A stretch of DNA of 64,000 nt. Origin: Taeniopygia guttata (taxonomy: Eukaryota > Chordata > Aves > Passeriformes > Estrildidae). Below the pieces are notes generated by a model, which ran no database searches, was not told where the DNA came from, and saw nothing but the letters and a program-made list of their open reading frames with translations. A program made the position numbers and the translations under genes. Of the stretch, positions 48,531-60,000 are shown piece after piece. Numbering within the stretch: position 1 is the stretch's first letter; every line of letters begins with the position of its first letter. Location of the stretch: positions 3,162,001-3,226,000 of the forward strand of contig NC_133034.1 in the NCBI RefSeq assembly GCF_048771995.1, given 5' to 3'.

Positions 48531-50580
48531 GTGACAGGGACTGCTGTGCTGCCCTGTTGTGCACCTGGGAGACAACTGCTGGCTAAAGTGTGGGGGAGGA
48601 CGGGCACAGAAAGCCCCAGTTTAAAGACTGGTGTAATAAATAACCAACCCTCAGGTCAGGATGGAAGAGAAAGAGAGAAATGCATCTCTGATTATTTCAG
48701 ATTGGTTTGAAAGTTTCTCTCTGCACACGCTCTTCAAAATAAAGCTTTTTTGAATAGGCCTTGTGTATTCTGGGGGTGAGGGATGGAAGAGAGGAGGGAA
48801 ACCAGGTGGAAGAGAAAAATGCTTCAGCTGACAATGACTGAGAGGGAGAGAAATGCACAGTAACGTGCCATCCATCTACTGGGCAAGATTCATTATTCAC
48901 AGCTCAGTCATCTGGTTCTAAATTTTAAATGTCATCTAAAGTGCTTTTTGAATTCATCAGTTTAAAATATATTTACTAAGAAGCAAAGCGTTGTGTTGTT
49001 GCTCAGAGGCACTGGGGGCTGTGGGACGACAGGCAGTGTGTCGTGTGGGGTGGTGGAGTGAGGAGCCAGCCAAGCTGGAAATCTCTCACCTCCCATCTGA
49101 GATGGCCCTACAGGCACGGTGCTGGCTGGCCCTGTCCATCCAACAAGGTGCTCCTGCTCCTTTCTGGAAGGTATCTCACAGATTTTGGTCAGGCACGAGT
49201 GAAGAAGGACCCCGTACACCTCATTTGCTGCCTCTGCACCATCACTGCCAGAACCACCAGTGCCCCCAGGACACCCCCCACACACCCCCTGCCACACAGG
49301 GCTATGAACTGATGAGCAGATTTTTACCTCTGCAGAGCTCTCTAAAGTAATAATAAAATCTCAGCCACAGAATGTGATTAGCAATTAGAAATCAGGCCTG
49401 AAAGAAGACACAGTACTATTACCTATCCCCAGATGGTGAGGTCCCCCTGGCACAGTGCCCTTAGCATGATCACTCCCACTCTAATGTCTTTTACTCTCAG
49501 TCATTTCTTCACTAGCAAACCCATGCATATCCTCAGGATATTTAAGCTATGCAGTGCGTGGTAATAGCTTTGTAATGGTGTTCATCCATCACCCATTTTA
49601 AATATCCTTGCTCTGCCCACTGACCCATCTCCCATGGCTGCACTGCTCTACAAACAAACATTGCTGAGAAGTTTCAGAGAGGCAGACTTGGGAAGAAAAT
49701 GTGCAGGGAAAGAACCAAAATGAAAACTTCCTAGCCAGACCTTCACACCCATGCTCAGGGCCACATGACTCAGGTGAAAATTGAGCTGATTCAGAGCTGA
49801 AATGCAGGGCCTAGCTCAGAGAATAGCATCAGTACTTTAGTGGGAATTACATTATTCCCTTCCCATGTCCATGGAGATTGTCAAATACAAAACATAGCAA
49901 GAAGCTTTAAAGAATCTGGGCATAGTGAACACTCAGTTGGAGAACTGGTATTAGCATTCTAGGGATTCCTCCTCCATTTTGTCTGGCTTTCCTGTCTCTA
50001 CTGAACCCATGGAAAGCACATTGGCATAAAGAAACATCCCCACAGACTTTGGCTAACTCAAAAACCCCAAAGTATTCTGTGGTTGAGCTTAATTTCTTCC
50101 ACTATCTACAGATACAAAATTTTGGTTCTGCTTTGGCTCTGGCTCATCATGAAGATCCTTCCAATTTTATTTGAATCACTTCACTCATGGAATAATAGAA
50201 TTATAAGGATTCTAAAGCAATAATCCTCAGCACTCCATGAGATCAAAGCAGTATTGAAATATTAAGCAACACTCACAGAAGATAGGTCAGCTATTATTAT
50301 CCTAATGTTCGAGAGGAAAGATGGGAAGACATGACTTTAAAGCACAGAACTTCTTCCCAGGTGGATTTATGTTAGGAATCATGTGCCCCAGCCATTCTGG
50401 AGGAGTCCCTCCAACCTGAATGCTGTGCTCAGAGCCTCAGCCCTGCCTGGGCCCTCCTCACCTCCAGGGCACTGCTCCTTAGAGCTTTTTCTTCCCTGCC
50501 AGCTGCAGCATTCACCAGTGCTCCTTCCTGTGACACATGAGTGATGCCATGGCTGACTCACAATTAAAAGGCAAATATCA
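48531..50580. other. Intergenic sequence with no recognised gene or element
   Basis: No exon, RNA gene or known repeat supported. Confidence 0.45.
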
Positions 50581-50941
50581 TGTATATATGTTAAGAGAAG
50601 TTCTACAGACTTACAGTTATGTTTTACCCCTTGTGCTGTTATCGGGGTGCCCTGGGTGTGGGACATTTGGCAGGGTTGGCTCCTTACTGTGGCAGCTCCT
50701 GACCTCGAGTCGAGATGCCAGAAGTGATTTCCAGCACTGGGCAGCGAAGGAGGAGTATGGACAGAACTTGGGGGAGCTAAAGGGTTAAAAGGTGACACCT
50801 GCATTGTCTGGGCGAGCACATGGTGGGAAAATCCTCTGCTCCCAGTGCTGCAATATTTTCTCTATTCAGTCTTCTGTTGTGTTTTTTGATAAGGTTTTAA
50901 TAAAAATTTTGCATTTTTGGTAGTGAGTAGCATTTCTCACA
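50581..50941 (+). mobile_element. Solo LTR of an endogenous retrovirus, sense
   Basis: Blocks GTGCTGTTATCGGGGTGCCC, TGGGTGTGGGACATTTGG, CTCGAGTCGAGATGCCAGAA and GTCTGGGCGAGCACATGG are followed by a late AATAAA (about 50899) and the end GTAGCATTTCTCACA. It resembles a passerine ERV LTR from memory. The left end may be 50581 or 50588; no clear target duplication seen. Confidence 0.6.
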
Positions 50942-53900
50942 AGCCCTTTTCAATACCAACTGAAGTGTGAAGTATCAGCATCCCAAAGCCTGCAGTGCCT
51001 CTCCCACCCGCTCCCCCAGCACGAAGCTCTGCCAGCCCTGCCAAGCCCAGCTGAGCCCTGTGTGCCCAGATGTGCCCACACACCTGCAGCTGCCAATGCC
51101 ACCAGGCAGAGGGGCCTCCAGGCCACACAGTGACCACAGGCACGGCCCAGGGTGGGAGCTCAGCTGTCCTGCTGTCCCCAGGCCCCAGATTTCCCCACCA
51201 GAACAAACCCCTTGTCACTGGTTTAATGAGTTCTGCACTGCCAGCCCAGCGCCTGCACAGGAGCCCCACGCTGCTGCTCAGGGGCCTGAGGTGATGCTGC
51301 TGAAGTAAACAAGTGATGATCACAAGGAGGAGGGAGAAAATAGAAGCTGGCCACGGTGCTGCACTGTGTTTACTTAAATAACACTCTTGAATAAACAAGT
51401 TCCAGGAAGCAGAAAGCAGGGACTAGCCAATTTTCCGCACTGAAGTGCACAAGATTATATGCATTAAGGAAGATAAAGAAATATAGCTGAAAGCCAAATA
51501 CAGGTTACAGTGGCTGGAGATCATCTTCAGGAGATGAAATATTCCTTAAATTATGAAGACAATAATTCATAAGAATGAGACTCTCCAGTGAATTATGGGA
51601 GATCTCTTCCAGTAAGTTAGAAGAAATGCAATTCTAAGATTTAAACACACTCATCCATCACTGATTGTGCTTAAATAGATTTATGGATATATGCATATTT
51701 TACCATTTTTTATATTTTTATATGTGTGACATTTTAGTTTACCTGTAGGTGATACTGGGACATGAAATGCACCAAAAGCTTCTCTCCACCTCTCATATAT
51801 TATAGGCATGGAGAACATTTTTAAGCTCAAGGGCCACTAGGGCTGACAAAAACATAAAACAGGCTACAAAGGAAGTTTGAAGTTATTGTGTCATTTTGGG
51901 GATGGGAGAAAAGAAAGATACTGGCAGATTAACCTTGGAGCCCTATAAAAACCTTTCTGTGACCAAATCCAAGCAGCAGTAATTTGGAGAAGTTGACACA
52001 ATGGACTCCAATTGAGCAAGATACCTAAAATCAAGTCCCTAACTTTAAAAGCAGTATAAGTTACTTCAGTGGTGAAAATTCATGTGCACAAAGTTACAAG
52101 GTCTTACTAGAGCACTTTATAGACTAATGCACTTCTTCTTACACTGCATAAATCCCTGACCTTAACAGTTTGCTCAGATATAAATACATATCAGATGTCC
52201 AAATATTCAGTCTTTTGACCTAAATTGAGGGTATCTTTCTGGTTTTTCTAATATTTTCTCTGATTTGCTTTTTTATCTTATCCAGTGATATGCAATATTT
52301 AGTCTGGTAATGTGATTTGTAATACATATGCAGTGATATGTCATATTTAGTCTGCAAGGAAAAGGAAGGAAGGAAGCAAACCAAGCCTGGAATGGCAGCC
52401 TGGTTCCAGTGCACAGCCATCTATGTTGGTATGTGCACCTGCACTGTGCACCAGTGGCCAGAGACGATATTTCACAGGTGAGTAAAAATCCCTGAGCACT
52501 GATGTTTCTGTAATTTGAGGCTGGGGAACTGGCTGGGGCAGAGAGCCCATGTTAATGTACAGAAGGCTGCCACGTGCCTTTGTGCTCCATTTGACACCAG
52601 AGCTGTATTCCCTGTTAAAGCTGCAGCTCTGGATTTCACTGCACCAGTCTGGCTGGTTGAGAAAAGAGGGGCTGCTCTCCCTTCTCTCCTACTTTCCAAC
52701 CTCCCTTGCCCCAGGCTGTGAACTGTGTGGTGCATGATCTGAGCTCACAGAAACCTCACCAAAATAAAAATGGCATTTTCTCCCGGACCAGCAAGCTGAC
52801 CCCTGTGTGTGTGGTCACAGCCCTGCTGGACAGGGCAGATGCAGAGCATGGAGTGGGGGCTCAGGCCACTCTTCCCCCTCACCTGCTCAGCCTTCTTCAC
52901 ATCTGATTCAACCTAACAAGTGCCAGATGCCTCAGAGCAGGGAGACCTTTGTCCAGAAGTCACACTTCTGACACAGAAATATCAAAGCTATCAGAGAACT
53001 GAGCATATTTTTTAATATCTGAGTGCTTAAGTTCACAACCTTTGTAAAATCCTTGGGGTTTCCTTTACAGTGCAGGTGGTTTACACATGGACTCAAATGT
53101 GTACTCATATTTGAGTACATATTTGTACTCAACTGTGGGATTGTGGGCATAGGCTCATAGGCACTTTTACACCCCTCACAAAAAGCTGGCACATCTTCCA
53201 GTGCAGGCCAGGACCTCCCTGCCACCTCCATGCATGCCCTTTCTCACCAAAGAGTTGCCCCTAACCCATGCAAACACACATGCAACTGCCCAAAATCTGC
53301 ATCCATCACTGCTTTCCACTGACAACCTTTATTGCTAGATGCATTCTCAGCTAGAGCTCACAATCACAAGATGATTTGTTTAGCTGTATCTGTATTGATA
53401 TTTATGGAGTTTGAGGCACATTCTAAACCAGACCAAATGTATTATTTTATTCTTTATTGAATAGTTACTGGTAGTGCAAGTTGTCAGGAGAATACATTAC
53501 CAAAAAAAAAAAAAAAAAAAAAAAAGCTCTCTTAATGTTAAATCAATGATTCATTTACTCACTTCATGATTAATTGCAAAGTATTTGGAACTCTAATGAC
53601 TTTTGTGGATGCAATATCATTTAATCTAAAGGAAAAAAGATCCAATCTGCATGGCTATGCTGATTTTTCTCCTATGTCAGTAAAACAAGGAACTATTTAC
53701 TTCCACTGCTCCAGGAGCTAGGGAAAGCTGTCAGAATCAATATGGAAGCCTGGATACCTCAGTATGGGAAATTCAAAGTTGTTTATCTTTTGGAAAGGTG
53801 GATCTGTGCCTTTGATGCTGTACAGGTTAACACATGACCAAAACAATGGCCTGATTCCCACCAATGTGCTGGACAGAGCTGGCCTCCATCTGAAGCATTC

Positions 53901-54430
53901 TTGATTCAAAGGGAATCACAGATATTTTGCCAATTAAAAAGCAGACCACAATCCAGCATGTGCTCCCAATAGTTTTCAGACTAATGTTGAGTTTAGGTAT
54001 CTTTTAAGAGCCTTTTAAAGGATCTTTTAGGAGCCTTTTAAGAGCTGCAGCTGCTGTTGTCCTCCTGTGGATCCTCTTTTCCAAGGGCTGGATCTGCCCC
54101 AAGCAAAGCACCAGCATGGCCAGATATGAACTTGCAGTGCCAGGGAGCCCTTCCAGATGCAGAGAGATGTCAGAAGAAACACCAGGCCATGCTTTAGCTA
54201 TGCCCAGGAGCACACAGCCCCCAGCACTGCTCACCCATCTAGCTCTCTGTCCAGCCCTGCTTTGCTTTGCTGCAGTGTGTGATCCTGTGAGGCCAGCAGG
54301 GCTGCTCTGCAGGAGCCCAGCCAGCTGTGGGGTAACACAGCACCCCATTCCTGCCCAGACCCATACACAGCACTGCTGAGGAATACACCTGACTCCCACC
54401 TGCCACAGTATTATTATTAATAAAGGAATG
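50942..54430. other. Intergenic sequence with no recognised gene
   Basis: Includes a duplicated 23-bp motif at 52284-52306 and 52331-52354 and a 24-base A run at about 53501-53524. No gene or dispersed repeat recognised. Confidence 0.45.
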
Positions 54431-54830
54431 GGACTATTGTTGGGCTAAAAACAATTTATTGCTCAGGTAAGCATCAGTCTCAGAGGCCATGAGGTTTAAG
54501 AGAGCAAGCAAAGTGATCCCAAGTTCTTTGTTACAAGGCAATATAGAAATTTCTGATCCAGTGGATGCCACAAAGTTTATTTTGCTTTTCTAACCTATCA
54601 CCTTTACTTAATTTTACTGTACTCTGAATACTTTTGTCCAATGGGCTTTTGTCACACGTACACACATAAGCTTTTATTATATCTCCTAAACTCTTGGTTT
54701 ACTCTATACAATTACATTACTATACTATAAACCCTTCACCATCTTATCAATGCAGTTTCTCACTTAAGGCATATTCTTACTTACTACTATAGAAAGATGT
54801 TTCTGATTTTTCTGCCTAATGTCTGTGTAT
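54431..54830 (-). mobile_element. Candidate AT-rich LTR-like element, antisense
   Basis: On + it reads CAATTTATTGCTCAGG, CATCAGTCTCAGAGGCC, then a long T/C-rich stretch to TTTCTGCCTAATGTCTGTG. This order resembles a common passerine LTR from memory, in antisense with AATAAA near its 3' end. Ends are approximate. Confidence 0.45.
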
Positions 54831-55250
54831 TTTATTTTTGTATCAATCCAAGCTTCTTCCAAGGCTACAAATCAAACCCTCTGGTGTCTGTGGAAGTTTC
54901 TGTTTTATCGATTGCCACAGCATTGGAATGGCCACACAGGGGAGTTTCCTTTTCAGCATCCTCACTGCTCCTGCTGAGCTGGTAAGGATTGCAGAGGGGA
55001 GTGAGGGCAGCGTGCCCTGGGCCAGCACGGCAGTGTGGCAGTGCCAGCCCTGGCAGCCACACACTCTGTCCCTCCTGCTCACCCCAAGCTGTCAGCAGGG
55101 CTGGCAGCTCCTCACAGGCAAAGCCCTGGCCATGCTTCAAGGAGAAGATGGGAAAGCAGGGAATTTTAGGGGTGCTTAAAGGACAAAGGACATTTAGATT
55201 GGCTTTTCATGCCAATTTAACCCTTCACATGTAAATGAGAAGCTAATCCA

Positions 55251-55700
55251 TTACAGAATTCACAGAATGACCAGGTTGGAAGAGACCTGCAAGATCATCG
55301 AGTCCAGCCCAGCCCCAACACCTCAACTAAACCCTGGCACACAGTGCCACATCCAGGCTCTGCTAAACACACCCAGGGATGGTGATTCCACCACCTCCCT
55401 GGGCAGCCATTCCAGGGCTTTATCACTCTTTCCATCAAAAACTTTTTCCTAATATCCAAGCTAAGTTTCCCTTGGCACAGCTTGAGGCTGTGTCCTCTGG
55501 TTCTGTCAGTGCTGCCTGGAGAAAGAGCCCAACCCCAGCTGAGCACAGGCACCTTTCAGGAGCTGTGGGGAGTGCTGAGGTCACCCCTGATCTCCTTTTC
55601 TCCAGGCTGAGCACTCCCAGCTCCCTCAGGGGTTCCTCACAGGGTTTGTGTTCCCAGCCCCTCCCCAGCCTCGGTGCCTCTCTGGACACGTTCATTAATG
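55251..55700 (-). mobile_element. CR1-type LINE 3' end, antisense, relatively intact
   Basis: Starts on + with ATTCACAGAATGACCAGGTT and GGAAGAGACCTGCAAGATCA, the reverse complement of the CR1 3' terminus. It continues through CACCACCTCCCTGGGCAGCC, TTTTTCCTAATATCCAAGCT, CTTGAGGCTGTGTCCTCTGG and CTCCAGGCTGAGCACTCCCA to about 55700. It is 5' truncated and the best preserved CR1 here. Open frames in it are not separate genes. Confidence 0.9.
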
Positions 55701-56595
55701 TGCTGTGTGCCCTTCTGCAGTCTGATCACACCACCACGGATGGAGGGCACACACAGAAAGCACCCATGATGCTGCTCCTTGTTAGCAATGGTTTTATCTC
55801 CTGACAGAACCTGGGCTGGTCACAGCTGGGCCCCAGGGGTGACCTCCTGTGGTGCTCACCAGCAGGGAATGTGGTCAGCAGCATCTCTGCAGGGAGTACA
55901 GAGCTGAGGAGGAGCTTGGAGACTGGGGCCCCTGCCCTACTATGGCAGCTGAAAAGTTTCTGCCCATCCATCATTTATGTGGCAACACATGTCCAAGAGG
56001 AGACCTTTGTTAATGTGACATAACATGGAAAAAAATGCTGGTGAAAAAAGTAATACAGGACAAGAAAAGCTGCTTTCAGCAGCAAGGGACTTGACTGCCT
56101 CAGTCCAGTGCCAAGGAAAGTAGAGAGGACACAAAAACAGCTGGCAAACTGCAAAGCTTGAGACTGGGACAACAGCTCCAGCCTTGGGTAACACTCCCTT
56201 CACATTAAGCGTTTGGCCTCTCTCCTTGGCTTCCTTCTGGGATTTCCCTTCTGTGTTTCCAAAATGTAAAGCCCTGATGTGGTGCTGCCCAGGGAGCCAA
56301 GCAGGGAGGAGGCAGCAGGCCCAGAGTGCAGGGAGGGAGCTGAAAGAGGGGACAGGAGAGGCTGAGTGCTCTCAGCTGGCCAGGGTGGCTACAGCCACAG
56401 CCTCCCTCAGAACTGAACAGCAGCAAGCCCAGGTGAGGGATAGAGATCAGATCCATCTCTTGCATGCAGAACATCCTGCACACCCATGCCTGTACACACT
56501 CCATGCCACTTTTCTTCAGTCAAGGCTTCCTGGACATTTCACTGCCTGCCCAGCTCCAGTGATGCCTCAGGTTTAGCTTTTAAATTTTTCCCATT
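55701..56595. other. Intergenic sequence with no recognised gene or element
   Basis: Nothing I can support. Confidence 0.45.
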
Positions 56596-57020
56596 CTGTG
56601 CTGCTTTAGTGTGTGGGTCTGGGCTTCATACCAGGGGATGCTGAGCTCTCTGCACAGAGCAGGGAGATAAAACAATTCCTTCTCCAGCTGGGGACCAAGG
56701 ACAAATCATCCAAATCTCAGGCCCAAGAGCACAAACAGCGTGGGCTGAAGAGAGAAAAACAAGCAGGATGGGACTGCCTGGGCTAAAGCTGGAATTGGAC
56801 AATGACCTCCAAGGGGCAAATGGAGCAGAACTGATCAAAGTGAGAGACCCCGTGAGCGGTCGCGCCTTTTGGGACCATTTTGGGTCATCTTGGGTGCAGC
56901 CCTGGCTGGGCTCTTGTGCTGCCCAAGGTGGATCCATTGAGGAGATCCTTCCAATAAATCCGTGCTTTATTCCCTGGCTCTGTCCAGCCTCTGTTCTAGG
57001 GCAGCCTGCACAAGGCATCA
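56596..57020 (+). mobile_element. Diverged LTR (family A subtype), sense
   Basis: The right half matches the order of the 46855 copy: GCTAAAGCTGGAATTGGA, GGGTGCAGCC, AATAAA at 56953-56958, CTCTGTCCAGCCTCTGTTC, and the end CACAAGGCATCA. The left half is only loosely similar, so the start is approximate. It is CpG-richer than the other copies in its middle. Confidence 0.55.
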
Positions 57021-60000
57021 CCAGGATGGATCCTGCCTGGTGTGCTGCAGCAAGCACATCCTGGAGAGGCTGGGGGAGGCTGCCAGAGCCTCCACTGAGG
57101 TGTTGGACATTCTGCCCAGGGGACCTGAGCACAGGAGACCAGATTCCTTCTCAGCCTTGCAGCCTCCTGAAGCTCTGCCTGCTTTGTTTAAACAGAACGG
57201 TCCCAACACACATTGCAGAGTGCTTCCAAGAAGGTATGAAATGAGCAATGTTCTGTTTATAAGTAGCTCTGTGCAATGTTTGCCCACTTGCAGCCCATGC
57301 TGGCAGGTGAGAGGAGCAGTGAGTGAGGACTTCATCTGCTGCTGGAGCCCTGAGCTGGGGGAGCAGAATTTGGCACTGCACCCTCTGGCAGTGTGGTGCC
57401 ACTTGCAAAAAGCAATTGAAAAAATGCCAGACATCTGTGCCCTCACTGTGTGAACTAAAATGGAAAAGAACCAAATACTTTTCTTCACACTGTGATTTAT
57501 AAAAAGCCCCTGTGTGATCTAAAGTGACACAGAAAATGACTGCCTCCTATTGATTATTTTAAACCTAATTTAGCTGACACTAATTGTACTGGACCTCTGT
57601 AATTGTGCCCAGCACTTGGATAGAATTATCATCAGCTTCATGGGGCTAATGTTATGCCAATATCATATTTGAACCATGTTTCCAAGACAGTCAGACATTT
57701 ACTGAGCATCAGAACATAGGCATTTCCTTTTCTTGGGAGCTTATCTTTTCCTCTTCTTTCACATTTCCTTCCACTTTAGATATACCACACAGAGCTGAAA
57801 GCATCACAGTTCTCCCTGCCCACCTGGCAGCTCTTCCCCAGAGCAGTGATCCCATCAGCTTTGGTCAGCAGTCCCCACACTCAGGTTCTGCTCCATGCAG
57901 CCTTGACAAAGCTCACCCCATCCCTTCTCCAGACATGCAGTAAGGGAAGAGAGTTTTCTTAGGCAAGGAGGATCAAAACACTGAAGTTTTGGTTTGAGAG
58001 GGCAGAATCTCCTTCTCTTCGTAGCAGATTGACCACAAAGGTCTCATAACTTCTGGAACGTGGCGCTGAGGTCTCACGTGCCTCATGATGGTACCACAAG
58101 GCAGGGTAGTCAAACATAGCCCAAACATTTAGGGCTTAATGAAGCAGAGTTAAACTCCATCTGGCAAGCACCAGCAGGAGAGCAGAGACCAGTGAATGCA
58201 AGTGGAAAAGCAGCACTAAATAAATGATGGACACACTGTGCTGGAGCTGAAGGTACAGATGGTGGTCCCAGGTTGGACTCATTAGGAGCCGTGCATTGCT
58301 CTAAAAGCATCAGACGCACAGGAACAGTGCTGCCCCTCAACATTTTGGTACATTTCTAATTAGAAAGAATTATCTTACCTGCTGTTTCCACGGATAGTTT
58401 AGAGCCTAACACATCTCTGCACTGTGAAGAGGAATAATAAGCACTAAGTGCTTGCTCTTGCCAACAGACCCGTGTAACCTCCACCACCTCTCCCAGCAGA
58501 TTCTCCCAGTTTACCCAGCACCCTCCTCCTCCCCAGGTCCACTTCAAAGAGACCAATCTTCTCCTTCCCCCATCAGCCAGACTTTTCTATTACAGCTGTG
58601 CTCCACAAGCTGGACTGCAATGTATCTTAAGGCCCTTAACTCACTTTCTTACACTGTGAAGTTAGCAAAATGGGGAGACTGTGAGGAAACAGAGGAGGGA
58701 AAAAAAATAAATCTGTATTTCAGTGATTTTTTCAACCCTGTGTGCTGGGTATTTTTTTATTCCAGTGTTTTAAATACATCTAGCTATCTGTTGCAGTCAC
58801 CTCTGAATTGCCATTTACAGGCAATGCAGTGAGGGAAACCAGTGACTGCTGCTCAGAGTGAGCATGGGAAAGCTTTATTTGGGCAGTTTGACCACTTCTC
58901 AGTGCATGGCCTTCCATAGGAGATCTCTTTTATTTAATATAACTCTGTACCACAAGTATATTTCTCTAGGATTCGTACAAATAAGATCACTTTTATTTTT
59001 AGGAAAAAAATAAAAACAACAACAAAAAAAAAAAAAAAGAAAATCAGAAACACACACACAAAAAATCAACCAACCAAATTAAAAAACCCACAAAAAACCC
59101 CCAAAACCCACAAAAAACCCAAGCTTTTAAATTGACTCAATCTTAAAAATGTGAAGAAGTCAATCTTGTGCTGTGCTAGGAACTCAGTGTGGGTATCTTT
59201 AGCAAGGGGTTTGCTGCCTGTGGGCATCACTACACAAGGGACTGACTCAGGGTCTCCAGGAGCACTGGAATTCAAAGTCATCTCCAGGTCACACACCAGT
59301 AATGACAGAATGTCCAGAAGGGCAGAGCCAGGAAGAGAGAAAGATGCCCTTTTCCCCACATGCTATTAATTATTTATTTTCATTAGAGACTGCTTTTATG
59401 GACAGCATGTTATGCTTCACAAAACCCTCTAGAACCCAGTTTTTAATCCAAGCCTTTGCCATCAGAGTAGGAGATTACCTTGCCAGAGGCTGCAAAGCCT
59501 GCAGGGTGAGGCCTTTAGTGAGCTGGGGAGGGGGCACTCATACCCTGGGCTTCCACAAATAGCTTGTTAACAAACAGTTAATTGCTTGCTACATTTAGTG
59601 AACCTAAAATTCTGGATTAGAGAGCAGTACTTATACAAAGAGTAGTCCTAGCCTTCAGAAATTTGAAGTTAAGAACACATCCATGCACGTACCCATCCCA
59701 CTGACCACTTCTGGACTATCCTAGCACAATAGTTGTGTGTCTCCTCTTCATGGGATTATGGCCATAAAGGATCATTACAGGAAAAAAATGAACCACAGCA
59801 CATCACATCACAAAATGCATGTTCTCACAATGCTGCATGAAACCTTGTCAGCCCCTCTGCAGTCTTGTATCAGAGGGGAAGTAAGAAAAGTCCTAACAAT
59901 GAGAGCCTGTCCAGTTCTCCTTTCTGGAAATAAAAATTGCACTCATATTTTCTTTTAATCATATTTTCTTTTAATTTGATATTAAAGGATAGATCATTAT

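Noticed and set aside
55379..55804. 141-codon open frame
   Set aside because: It falls mostly within the antisense CR1 3' end and has no protein-family resemblance.
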